64,000 nt of DNA. Origin: CAXXHQ01 sp963665265 (GTDB lineage Bacteria > Planctomycetota > Planctomycetia > Pirellulales > Thermoguttaceae). The stretch covers positions 1,240,001 to 1,304,000 of the forward strand of contig OY762224.2 in NCBI GenBank assembly GCA_963665265.2, given 5' to 3'. The translations under genes were made by a program, and so were the position numbers. The notes beneath the pieces are model-generated. The model was not told the DNA's origin, made no database searches, and saw only the letters and a list, made by a program, of their open reading frames with translations. Shown here in pieces: positions 43,690-52,209 of this stretch (positions are counted from its first letter, which is position 1; each line of letters starts with the position of its first letter).

Positions 43690-46013
43690 GCAAGGACCGC
43701 TCCGCTAGCCACCAATAACAAGGCCAACGTCGTCGGCTCGGGGACGGCCTGCGACGAGACTGCGACCGACGATGCCGAAGCGCCTTCGTCCGAGGCCCCG
43801 CTCCCGCCGAGAATGAGCGTATCTTGCACCAAACAAGCGACGGTCAGTACGGCCGTGCCCGAAACCGTCGTCGTACCGCTTCCCGTAATCGAATCAAGGG
43901 TGTGCGTCCCGCCGGTGATGGAAAGTTTTGCGCCCGAGGCCGTTACGACATCGAGCGTAGAGATATGCTTCCCGGCCGAAGTGAGTGCGAACGTTCCCTC
44001 TTGAACCGAGACAGGCCCTGTAAAAGAACTCGTTCCAGAAAGCAGTAGCGAACCGGAACCGAGCTTTGTCATACCGCCTTCGCCGCTAAACGTGCCGGCG
44101 ACGGAGAGGCTACAGCCGTTCGTATCAAAAATCGCACCGCCCGATTGAATAACGCCGTTTGTACAGTTCACGCTATTCGAGTAAGTCGATTTGACGGTCT
44201 TGATTACTCCGCCGTTAAAATAAGCAGTTCCCGATGAGGAGATGGAAGGAACGGCAAGCGTTCCCCCGTCGAGACGCAAAACGCCGGGAAAATTAATTGC
44301 GTTCGTAATGTTGACGGTTCCGGATCCGCTCACGCTAAGCTTGGCATTCCCTGTTCGAGAAGAATAATAGTAGGCCAGCGAAGTTAAGTTAAGCGTTCCG
44401 CCGCTGACAGTACACGTACCGGCTTTCGATGAGTAGTCGAGGCAGAGCGTCTTCATTGTGGCCGTGCCGCCGGATTGGATAAAGGCGCCGGTCCCGGAAT
44501 AGCCAAGATAAACGGTCGATGCGAGAGAATTGAATGTTCCTCCGGAAAGGATGTACGTTCCCGAATTGCCGTAAGCTCCGATGTAGTCGTAGCCAGTGCT
44601 ACCGGTAACAGTGACGGTCCCTCCGGTCTGCCGAACGACGCCCACGCAGTTCTGGTAAGCAGTTCCGCTCCACGCCGCTGCGATCAAGAGCTGCTTGGCG
44701 GCGAAACTCCCGCCGGAAATATCCAGCTCTCCGCCGGAGCCGACCATGTACCCGACGTAGCAAGTGCCGGCGGCCGTCAGCGAGGTTTGATCGCCCGATA
44801 CGGCGAGGACGCTTCCTACGGCGCCGGAGTTTCGTCCGATCACGATACTTCCGTTAACGGAGAGCTTACCCGCCGTTACATTGAGATTCCCCTTGGAGGT
44901 TCCGCCGACCCAAAGACCGCCGATGGCGACGGAGGAGGCGATGGTCATATTCGCCGTATGATTCGCTTGAATAATCGCGGTTTGCGACGTGCCGGGCGTC
45001 GAAAGGCCGACCCAGCAGGCTCCGTTCGTGAATTCCGTCGAACTGCCGTCGGCGCTGCCGTAAAATTCAAGCTCCGTCGTCGCATTGGCCGCTTTTGCGA
45101 CTAGATTGTCGGCTACCGATCGCGGTACGGTAAAGACAGTGCAATGATTAGCTCCGTAAATATTCGTTGACGGAAATACAATGTCGGACGCCCGCTCCGT
45201 CCAAGTCTGCATATCGTCCGACGACGTCATTAGCCCAATGCCGTTATTTCTTGCTATAAATGAATAATAATGATCGCTGTATAAATACCACGTATCGCCA
45301 ATCTTCATTACCGTCGGACCTTCTGCCGAGTAATTTCCGGTCACATAAGTTAGGCTCGACGTTCCGTAGGAACCTGTAACCGAGGTTCCGCCTGCCGCAA
45401 TAAATATTTTGCTCAACGATTCATTTTTGACGAACAATTTGTACGTGTCTCCGTCTTTGACGATGGTCGTATCAATGACCGAAAAGCCGGGATCGTAGAG
45501 AATCGCTGCCGCCGAATACGTCTTAAAATCGGTCGTCGTCGAATAATACGTTCTTTGCCGCGTTGCGCCGTCTATTGTCGTCGTCGACGACCAATAGACG
45601 ATGTATTGTTTATTTGCCGCGTCATAATAGCTCTCCGGCGCCCAAAAATTCTTCGTCGTCGAGTCGGTCATCAACGTGACCGTCGTCGGCGTGGACCAAT
45701 TTAATAAATCGGTTGATTCGCTATAGCCGAAAGAAGTTCCGGTCCATTCGGACGTGTAAGATAAATGAAAAACGCCGTCGGCGCCGTAGGTAATGCAAGG
45801 GTCGCGAAAACGCGATCCTGACTTCGCCAGAATTGCGGCGTCACCGTTCACCGCGTGACAGCTCAATGCGTCAGAAGAATAGGCCAGGTGTAAGCCGTCT
45901 TCGGTGGTTCCGTAAAAATACGAAAACATATAAACCGTATCTTCGGCGGAGACGGTTTGCGTGACGCCAAGAACGAGCATCAACGCCGCGAGGCAACAGA
46001 GAATATATTTCAT
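43608..46013 (-). CDS. Secreted GH43-like five-bladed propeller enzyme with beta repeats and PEP-CTERM tail
   Basis: 801 aa from the ATG at 46013, which opens a signal peptide (ILCCLAALMLVLGVTQTVSA). Residues about 25-315 resemble glycoside hydrolase family 43/32-type propellers: SRFRDPCITYG near 68, NFWAPES near 124, DTTIVKDGDTYKLFV near 190 and SAEGPTVMKIGDTWYLY near 231, whose Glu would be the general acid. Residues about 330-760 are beta-strand repeats (YLGYSGTGAFIQSGG). A conserved segment with LTVACLVQD precedes the tail VPEPTTLALLL...LAAR. The reading frame then enters the displaced aminotransferase fragment at 43689 and ends 27 codons later; the RRR after LAAR comes from that fragment. 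Likely substrate is an arabinose- or xylose-containing polysaccharide, by family only. Confidence 0.85.
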   Translation of the reverse strand: MKYILCCLAALMLVLGVTQTVSAEDTVYMFSYFYGTTEDGLHLAYSSDALSCHAVNGDAAILAKSGSRFRDPCITYGADGVFHLSYTSEWTGTSFGYSESTDLLNWSTPTTVTLMTDSTTKNFWAPESYYDAANKQYIVYWSSTTTIDGATRQRTYYSTTTDFKTYSAAAILYDPGFSVIDTTIVKDGDTYKLFVKNESLSKIFIAAGGTSVTGSYGTSSLTYVTGNYSAEGPTVMKIGDTWYLYSDHYYSFIARNNGIGLMTSSDDMQTWTERASDIVFPSTNIYGANHCTVFTVPRSVADNLVAKAANATTELEFYGSADGSSTEFTNGACWVGLSTPGTSQTAIIQANHTANMTIASSVAIGGLWVGGTSKGNLNVTAGKLSVNGSIVIGRNSGAVGSVLAVSGDQTSLTAAGTCYVGYMVGSGGELDISGGSFAAKQLLIAAAWSGTAYQNCVGVVRQTGGTVTVTGSTGYDYIGAYGNSGTYILSGGTFNSLASTVYLGYSGTGAFIQSGGTATMKTLCLDYSSKAGTCTVSGGTLNLTSLAYYYSSRTGNAKLSVSGSGTVNITNAINFPGVLRLDGGTLAVPSISSSGTAYFNGGVIKTVKSTYSNSVNCTNGVIQSGGAIFDTNGCSLSVAGTFSGEGGMTKLGSGSLLLSGTSSFTGPVSVQEGTFALTSAGKHISTLDVVTASGAKLSITGGTHTLDSITGSGTTTVSGTAVLTVACLVQDTLILGGSGASDEGASASSVAVSSQAVPEPTTLALLLVASGAVLAARRRRCSFGRRFPSRGRRKWARSNSA

Positions 46014-46426
46014 CGATGTTTGACGCAAGCAGGCCATTATGCGGGTTCCAGCTTCAAGCCGATGGCGAAACAAAGCTTGAATGTGCAATTAGCGAAAAAA
46101 AGTCCGTAAAACAAATCGTCACGTTACATGAGGCGACCTTCGCAAAAAAATGGCGACGTGAAGGCGCACACAGATCGCATAAACAAGAAAAGCGCCCGTC
46201 AGCCAAACTACTTTTACCCTTGATCACTCAAAGGCGATTCGTTTTCCGATGATTTGACCGATATTGGTCGCCCCAAGCACATTATATAGATGATACTAAG
46301 CTTTAACCCGCAATGCAATTTACTGCAAATACTGCGTAAATAATATGCACTACAATCGCTTAAACCAGTCTTATTTGAGGCAAAGCCGACAAAATACCGT
46401 AGCCGGAACAGACGGCAGTTGCTGGG
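46014..46426. other. Upstream region of the GH43-like gene, to the aminotransferase stop
   Basis: 413 bp, AT-rich compared with neighbours. A perfect TATAAT on the minus strand (46286-46281) could be a -10, but no -35 stands at 16-18 bp. Its composition change fits foreign or recently joined DNA. No gene seen. Confidence 0.45.
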
Positions 46427-46654
46427 CTACTTCCCCAAGCAGCGGCCGATTTGGCGGACGGCTTGACGCAGTCGGTTCTCATTCTCGACGACCGCGAGGC
46501 GCAGATAGCCTTCGCCGGCCGGGCCGAAGCCGGCCCCGGGACTGACGACCACGTCGCCTTCTTGCAGCAGCTTCATGCCGAATTCGAGCGAGCCCATTTG
46601 CGACGCCCACGGCTCGGGAATCTTCGCCCAAACGAACATCGACGCCTTCGGGCG
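46427..46654. repeat. 228-bp direct repeat, copy inside the aminotransferase gene
   Basis: Partner of 43462-43689, at an offset of 2,965 bp, same orientation. Positions 46521-46654 are identical to 43556-43689; 46427-46520 show 80 of 94 matches. Confidence 0.9.
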
Positions 46655-47716
46655 CGTGATCGGCCAGCCTAACCGTTCGAGTCCTTCGCAAAGAACGTCG
46701 CGACGCCTTTGATAGATCGCCGCTTGCGCTTCGACCGCCGCGTCGGTATGACGCAGCGCCATGATCGCCGCGATTTGAATCGGCGTGAACATGCCGTAGT
46801 CGTAGTAGCCCTTGATCGTCGAAAGAGCGCGGAGCATTTCGGCGTTTCCCGCCGCGAAGCCCACGCGCCAGCCGGCCATGTTATAGCCCTTACTCATCGT
46901 CGTGAACTCGACGCCCACGTCCAACGCGCCGGGCGCCGCCAAGAAACTCGGCGTTTTGTAGCCGTCGTAAACCACGTCGGCGTAGGCCAAATCGCTAATG
47001 ACCATGAAGTGATACTTCTTGGCGAGCTTCACGATCTCGACGTAGAACTCCGGCTCGACGGTCGTCGCCGTCGGATTGTGCGGGTAGTTCATAATCAAGA
47101 GCTTCGGCCGCGGAACCATGTGCCGGCAGGTGTAATCGATGTTCCGCAACAACTTTTCGGTGTCGGTCACTTCAAGCAGGATCGAGTTGGCGGCCGCCAT
47201 CGCCACGGCGTATAGATGCGCCGGAAAGAACGGGGCCGGCACGATCGCCGTATCGCCCGGCCCGACCAAGGCCAAGCACATATGGCTAAAGCCTTCCTTC
47301 GAACCGAGACAGACCAACGTTTGCGTGGCGGGGTCGAGACGCACGCCGTAAAGCTTAAAATACTTGGCCGCCACCTCGCGACGCAAACTCATAATGCCTT
47401 GGGCGGGAGCGTAACCGTGATTTTTCGGATCGCGCGCGGCCTCGGCCAATTTCTCAATCACGATGTCTTGCGGCGGATCGCTCGGATTGCCCATTCCGAG
47501 ATCAATCACGTCTTGGCCCGCGCAACGCTTCTCGTACTTCAAGCGGTTGAGCTGCGCGAAGAGATAGGGGGGCAACCGCCGAACGCGCTCGGCCACCTCG
47601 ATCGTAAACGGCGTGTTTTGCGAAACTTGCTCGCCGACTTGCTGAGGATCTTCGTTCATCGAATTTACTTCCTCATTCTGAATTTCGTCGATCTTTTCCG
47701 CCGTTTTATCCGTCAT
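46427..47716 (-). CDS. alaC: Alanine-type class I aminotransferase (AlaC/YfdZ-like)
   Basis: 429 aa from the ATG at 47716; a TTG four codons upstream is possible. Fold-type I PLP enzyme: IDLGMGNPSDPP near 70, GSKEGFSHMCLALVGPGD near 135, NYPHNPTATT near 195, ISDLAYADVVYDG with the PLP-binding Asp/Tyr near 230, the Schiff-base lysine in TTMSKGYNMAGWRVGF near 275, and the carboxylate-binding Arg in GYLRLAVVEN near the end. The sequence type (AlaC, close to LL-diaminopimelate aminotransferases) transfers amino groups between alanine and 2-oxoglutarate; the precise substrate is inferred. An Asp/Glu-rich N-terminal extension of about 35 residues is present. Its last 94 bp may have been supplied by an inserted element (see findings). 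Confidence 0.88.
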   Translation of the reverse strand: MTDKTAEKIDEIQNEEVNSMNEDPQQVGEQVSQNTPFTIEVAERVRRLPPYLFAQLNRLKYEKRCAGQDVIDLGMGNPSDPPQDIVIEKLAEAARDPKNHGYAPAQGIMSLRREVAAKYFKLYGVRLDPATQTLVCLGSKEGFSHMCLALVGPGDTAIVPAPFFPAHLYAVAMAAANSILLEVTDTEKLLRNIDYTCRHMVPRPKLLIMNYPHNPTATTVEPEFYVEIVKLAKKYHFMVISDLAYADVVYDGYKTPSFLAAPGALDVGVEFTTMSKGYNMAGWRVGFAAGNAEMLRALSTIKGYYDYGMFTPIQIAAIMALRHTDAAVEAQAAIYQRRRDVLCEGLERLGWPITRPKASMFVWAKIPEPWASQMGSLEFGMKLLQEGDVVVSPGAGFGPAGEGYLRLAVVENENRLRQAVRQIGRCLGK

Positions 47717-48024
47717 CGTTCTTCTCAATGCTCAAAGGAAGCGTTCGTCGTCTTGCACAGAAATAAGTCTAATCCATTAGCATATCTGGTCGGCCCATGA
47801 TCGGCAATCAGCCGTCAAAATGCGAACGATCGTCAGACGCAACCGGTTGGCCCCGGATAGTAAGAAACGGCAAGTCGACGCGAGGTTCGGTCCCCCCGCA
47901 AAACCATTCCGTTTTGCGAACCCTCGCTGGCCCAATCACTTACAATTGGGGGGAGGCCGGTTGCGAATCTGCAAGCAATCCGTCAAAATGGCGCACGCTA
48001 CTCTAATCGAGAGGCGGTATTTCC
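47717..48024. other. Divergent intergenic region between alaC and the acyl cluster
   Basis: 308 bp. A short inverted repeat CCCAAT/ATTGGG (47931-47950) lies about 75 bp before the SDR start. No confident promoter pair. Confidence 0.45.
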
Positions 48025-49020
48025 GTGAGAGCAATGGTCACCGGCGCCGGGGGATTTCTCGGCCAATATATTGTCGAACAACTCATCGCCCAGGGGCACG
48101 AAGTCCGCGCTTTTTGTCATCGCTCCAATGACGAAATCGCCGATTTGGGCGCCGAAGTCGTCGTCGGCGATCTTCTCGATGTGCGTTTCGTGACCAATTC
48201 ATGTCGCGACATGGAATGCGTCATTCACACAGCAGGCATCGCCGGGATGGGCGGACCTTGGAAACGCTATTTTCGTGCGAATACGCTTGGAACGTTCAAC
48301 GTGACCGAGGCCTGCCGCCGTCGGGGCGTTTCCAAACTTGTCTTTACGAGCAGCCCCAGCGTTATCTTCAACGGCTCCGACCTCTGCGGGGTTGACGAGT
48401 CGGTTCCCTACCCCCGAAAGTGGCTCGGCAACTATTCGCAGTCAAAAGCTCTTGCCGAACAAATTGTCCTCAAGGCGAACGGAAAGCACGGCGTGGCGAC
48501 CTGCGCCTTGCGGCCGCATTTGATTTGGGGGCCTCGCGACCGCTCCCTCTTCCCTCGTCTTTTGGAGCATGCCCGACATGGGAAAATGGCGATGGTCGGC
48601 GACGGAACCAATCTGATCGATACGACTTACGTTGAAAATGCCGCCGAGGCGCATATCTTGGCTGCCGAAGCTCTCACAATTGACTCGCCGGTTGCCGGCA
48701 AGGCCTATTTCATTAGCCAAGGGGAGCCAGTCAACTGCTGGCAATGGGTGAATCGGCTTCTGCAAATTGCCGGACTGCCCCCCATCGAAAGACGCGTAAC
48801 CTTCGGCGCCGCTTGGAAGATAGGGCGCGCGTATGAGTTCTTCTACTGGCTTTTCCGAAAGACGGGCGACCCGCCCATGACGAGGTTCATGGCCTCGCAG
48901 CTCGCCCACTCTCATTATTTCAACATTAGTCGCGCGAAAAATGATTTCGGCTATACCCCCAATATATCCACGAACGAGGGGGTGCGACGTTTGACTGAGT
49001 CGGAAAACGCCAAAAAGTGA
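48025..49020 (+). CDS. 3-beta-HSD/OleD-like NAD(P)-dependent reductase (extended SDR)
   Basis: 331 aa starting at a GTG (48025) with AGGCGG seven bases upstream. Nucleotide loop TGAGGFLG at residues 6-13, catalytic Ser in FTSSPSVIF near 112, Tyr-x-x-x-Lys in NYSQSKALAE near 138. The RPHLIWGPRDRSLFPRLLE segment and the long C-terminal half are typical of the 3-beta-hydroxysteroid dehydrogenase branch, which includes OleD, the beta-ketoacid reductase of bacterial olefin synthesis. It lies 114 bp before the ketosynthase gene and on the same strand, so it may belong to the acyl cluster, which otherwise has no ketoreductase. Role inferred from position. Confidence 0.82.
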   Translation: MRAMVTGAGGFLGQYIVEQLIAQGHEVRAFCHRSNDEIADLGAEVVVGDLLDVRFVTNSCRDMECVIHTAGIAGMGGPWKRYFRANTLGTFNVTEACRRRGVSKLVFTSSPSVIFNGSDLCGVDESVPYPRKWLGNYSQSKALAEQIVLKANGKHGVATCALRPHLIWGPRDRSLFPRLLEHARHGKMAMVGDGTNLIDTTYVENAAEAHILAAEALTIDSPVAGKAYFISQGEPVNCWQWVNRLLQIAGLPPIERRVTFGAAWKIGRAYEFFYWLFRKTGDPPMTRFMASQLAHSHYFNISRAKNDFGYTPNISTNEGVRRLTESENAKK

Positions 49021-49134
49021 ACGTTCGGTCCCTATCAGCCCGAAGAGGCCTTCCAAAACGGCCTTAGCTCTTGTCAGCCGCCATATAAATGGTTACTCTC
49101 GTTTGTTTGGCGTTTAATCCCCCTTGCTCCGCCC

Positions 49135-50379
49135 ATGCCCACCCAACGACCCGATCACGAACGAATAGTCATTACAGGCGTCGGACTTACGTCGCCGAAC
49201 GGCGATAATCTGCGCGACTATCGCAAGAGTCTTTTGGAGGGGCGGAGCGGCGTCGTCGAGTACGACATTCGCTATTTCGGGAAGACCCTCGCCGGAATCT
49301 GCAATTTCGACGAGTTGAAGTACCAGAAGCGCAAAGACCTTCGCCGCGGAACTCGCGCGGGAAGCGTCGGCATCTACTGCGCCAACGAGGCGATCGCCGA
49401 TGCTGGGATCGCTTGGGAAAACGTCGAAAAATCAAAGGTCGGAATCTACGTCGGCGTTACCGAGCACGGCAATGTCGAAACCGAAAATGAGATTTATCTT
49501 CTCAAGGGTTACGACTACGATACGCAATATTGGTCGCATCACCACAATCCGCGTACCGTCGCCAACAATCCGGCTGGCGAAATATCGCTGAACATGAAGA
49601 TCACCGGCCCCCATTATACCCTTGGAGCCGCTTGCGCAGCGGGAAACGCCGGTATAATACAAGGCGTGCAGATGCTCCGACTCGGCGAATGCGACTTGGC
49701 CTTGGCCGGCGGCGTCTCGGAAAGCGTGCGAACCTTCGGCATCTTCGCCAGTTTCAACAGCCAAGGCGCGTTGGCCCGGCATGAAGACCCGACCAAGGCG
49801 TCCCGGCCGTTCGACGCCGACCGAAACGGCATCGTCGTCGCCGAAGGCGGCTGCATTTTCACCTTGGAACGACTGACCGACGCCAAGGCTCGCGGCGCCA
49901 AAATATACGGCGAAATCGTCGGCTACGCCATGAACAGCGACGCTACCGATTTCGTCCTGCCCGATCCCGTGCGACAAGCGGAGTGCATGCGATTGGCGCT
50001 CTCGCGAGCGGGAATGGCGGCAAACGACATTGATGTGGTCAGCACGCACGCCACTGGAACTTCGTCGGGCGATATCCAAGAATGTCAAGCGTTGCGAGCC
50101 GTTTGGAGCGGCGAGACGCGAACGAACTTTAACAACACGAAGAGCTATATCGGTCATGCGATGGGCGCAGCGGGCGCCTTGGAGCTGGCCGGAAACTTGC
50201 TTTCCTTCGACGACGGAATCGTCCACCCGACGATCAACGTCGACCGACTTGATCCGGAATGCGCTCTGCCTAACTTAGTTTTGAACGAGCCGCTTGACCG
50301 CGGCGAAGTCAACTCGATTTTGAATAATTCCTTCGGCATGTTGGGAATAAACTCCGCGGTGATCGTCGCCAAGGTTTGA
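49135..50379 (+). CDS. Beta-ketoacyl-ACP synthase (FabF-like) of the acyl cluster
   Basis: 414 aa, normal for FabF. The thiolase fold's active site is complete: Cys in LGAACAAGNAGI near 167, His in STHATGTSSGD near 305 and His in YIGHAMGAAGALE near 341, so it should extend acyl chains with malonyl-ACP decarboxylation. It differs from housekeeping FabF in the active-site contexts (AACAAG instead of TACATG-like; HATGTSSGD instead of HGTST-like) and in an unusually His/Tyr-rich segment (DYDTQYWSHHHNPRT) near 125-140, suggesting a specialised chain. First gene of a tight six-gene plus-strand set. Confidence 0.93.
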   Translation: MPTQRPDHERIVITGVGLTSPNGDNLRDYRKSLLEGRSGVVEYDIRYFGKTLAGICNFDELKYQKRKDLRRGTRAGSVGIYCANEAIADAGIAWENVEKSKVGIYVGVTEHGNVETENEIYLLKGYDYDTQYWSHHHNPRTVANNPAGEISLNMKITGPHYTLGAACAAGNAGIIQGVQMLRLGECDLALAGGVSESVRTFGIFASFNSQGALARHEDPTKASRPFDADRNGIVVAEGGCIFTLERLTDAKARGAKIYGEIVGYAMNSDATDFVLPDPVRQAECMRLALSRAGMAANDIDVVSTHATGTSSGDIQECQALRAVWSGETRTNFNNTKSYIGHAMGAAGALELAGNLLSFDDGIVHPTINVDRLDPECALPNLVLNEPLDRGEVNSILNNSFGMLGINSAVIVAKV

Positions 50380-50474
50380 GCTTCTCCGACTCTTGCGCGA
50401 AGTTATCCGCCCGCCGTTTGTTTCCCTCCAAATTCCATCAGCGCTAGAAAAACTATCCCACACGCAAAACGATT

Positions 50475-50726
50475 ATGACGCCAGCCGACATCAGAAACGC
50501 GGTTCTCGAAATTCTCTCCGACATCGCTCCCGACGAAGACCTCAGCGACTTGAAAGACGACGTCTCTTTCCGCGACCAGCTCGATATGGACAGCATGGAC
50601 TTTTTAGACATCGTCATGGAGCTTCGCAAGCGCTACCGCATTCAGATTCCCGAGGAAGATTACCCGGCCTTGGCCTCCATGAACGGCACGATCGCTTACC
50701 TTGAACCGCGCATGAAGGATATGTAG
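50475..50726 (+). CDS. Acyl carrier protein of the acyl cluster
   Basis: 83 aa, acidic. The phosphopantetheine-attachment Ser40 lies in DMDSMD at the start of helix II, with the usual LDIVMELRKRYRIQIP after it. The DSM motif (rather than DSL) is common in secondary-metabolism ACPs. It would carry the growing chain between the ketosynthase, dehydratase and enoyl reductase encoded beside it. Gap 95 bp after the ketosynthase gene and 23 bp before the first flavoprotein gene. Confidence 0.93.
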   Translation: MTPADIRNAVLEILSDIAPDEDLSDLKDDVSFRDQLDMDSMDFLDIVMELRKRYRIQIPEEDYPALASMNGTIAYLEPRMKDM

Positions 50727-50749
50727 GAAACCGGGCGCCGGAGCCAGGG

Positions 50750-52141
50750 ATGACCCGTATGTACGATACGATTATCATAGGCGCGGGAATGTCGGGATTA
50801 GCGGCCGGTATCCGGCTCGCCCATTACGACAAGCGCGTCTGCATTCTCGAACGCCATAGCGTCGTCGGCGGCTTGAATTCCTTCTACCGGCGTCGCGGTC
50901 GTCATCTCGACGTCGGTCTGCACGCCATTACGAATTACGCCGCCAAAGGTTCGCGACTCGGTCCGCTCACTCGGCTTCTCCGCCAACTCCGCATGGCTTG
51001 GGAAGATCTTTCGCTCTCGCAGCAGATCGGCTCGGCCGTCGCGTTTCCGGGCGTGTCCTTGCGGTTCAACAACGATTTTGAGTATCTCGCTTCCGAAGTG
51101 CGTCGGCATTTTCCCGACGAAAAAGACAACTTTCGCCGTTTGTCGAACGAGATATGCGATTACGATCAAATCGGCCAGCCGCACACGCGGCGTTCGGCTC
51201 GCGATTTCGTCGCCGAACGGATACGCGATCCGCTCTTGGCGAACATGCTTCTTTGCCCGATCCTTTTTTACGGCGGATCGCGCCAGCACGATCTTGAGTT
51301 CGGCGAATTTAGCGTCCTCTTCCGTTCGATTTTCAAGGAAGGTTTCGCCCGTCCCCTGGCCGGCGTTCGACTCATTCTCGATCGCATGCTTGAGAAGTTC
51401 AAAACGCTGGGCGGCGAACTCCGCGTGAAATCGGGCGTCAGACGCATTGCCGTCAAAAACGACGTCGTTCAAAAGGTCGTTCTCGACGACGGGACCGAGC
51501 TTGAGGCGAAAAACGTTTTATCGTCGGCGGGCTGGAAAGAGACGATGCGGATGTGCGACGAAACGCCGGAAGAGACCCTCGCGCCCGACCTTGGCCGGCT
51601 CACTTTCGTCGAAGCGATATCCTTTCTCGACAAAACGCCGATCTCGCTCGGCCATGACCGCACGATCGTCTTCTTCAACGATTCCGAACGGTTCCATTAC
51701 GAAATTCCCCGCGATCTCGTCGATTTGCGAAGCGCGACGATTTGCTCGCCGAATAATTTCGTCTATCCTGAGCCGTTGAAAGATAATTTAATACGCATTA
51801 CCGCGCTAGCGAATTTCGATCGTTGGGCCGAGCTAAGCGAAGAGGAATACGCTTTGGCGAAATTGCGTTGGTACGATCGCATGACCGCCGCCGCCGCGCG
51901 ATTCATCCCCGACTTCCGCGGCTCGGTCGTCGATACCGACATGTTCACTCCGCTGACCATTCGCCGTTACACCGGCCACGAACGAGGCTCCGTTTACGGA
52001 TCGACCGAGAAACGATACGACGGCTCGACGCCGATGAAAAATCTTTTCATTTGCGGCAACGATCAAGGCCTCGTCGGAATCGTCGGAACCATCCTCAGCG
52101 GCATCAGCGTCGCCAATCAGCATCTTCTGAGTAAGGCGTAG
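50750..52141 (+). CDS. Phytoene-desaturase/CrtISO-like FAD oxidoreductase 1
   Basis: 463 aa; GGAG lies eight bases before the ATG. N-terminal FAD-binding Rossmann motif GAGMSGLAAGIRLA at residues 10-23 followed by the Glu in CILERHSVVGGLNS. The C-terminal FAD contact is FICGNDQGLVGIVGTILSG. Overall this is the CrtI/CrtISO/amine-oxidase superfamily, whose members desaturate, isomerise or saturate polyene-like chains. In a cluster with ACP and FabF/Z/I-type enzymes the substrate is more likely an acyl chain than a carotenoid; no phytoene synthase is nearby. Confidence 0.88.
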   Translation: MTRMYDTIIIGAGMSGLAAGIRLAHYDKRVCILERHSVVGGLNSFYRRRGRHLDVGLHAITNYAAKGSRLGPLTRLLRQLRMAWEDLSLSQQIGSAVAFPGVSLRFNNDFEYLASEVRRHFPDEKDNFRRLSNEICDYDQIGQPHTRRSARDFVAERIRDPLLANMLLCPILFYGGSRQHDLEFGEFSVLFRSIFKEGFARPLAGVRLILDRMLEKFKTLGGELRVKSGVRRIAVKNDVVQKVVLDDGTELEAKNVLSSAGWKETMRMCDETPEETLAPDLGRLTFVEAISFLDKTPISLGHDRTIVFFNDSERFHYEIPRDLVDLRSATICSPNNFVYPEPLKDNLIRITALANFDRWAELSEEEYALAKLRWYDRMTAAAARFIPDFRGSVVDTDMFTPLTIRRYTGHERGSVYGSTEKRYDGSTPMKNLFICGNDQGLVGIVGTILSGISVANQHLLSKA

Positions 52142-52209
52142 AAGCGCCGCCTCGGCCGACCTCGCGATCCCTCGCTTCGTCCGCCTCACTATCGATTTGC
52201 ATCCGTTCC

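Noticed and set aside
43462..46654. Calling the 3-kb segment a classical genomic island or transposon.
   Set aside because: No integrase, transposase or terminal inverted repeats were found; only the direct repeats of the aminotransferase 3' end are seen.
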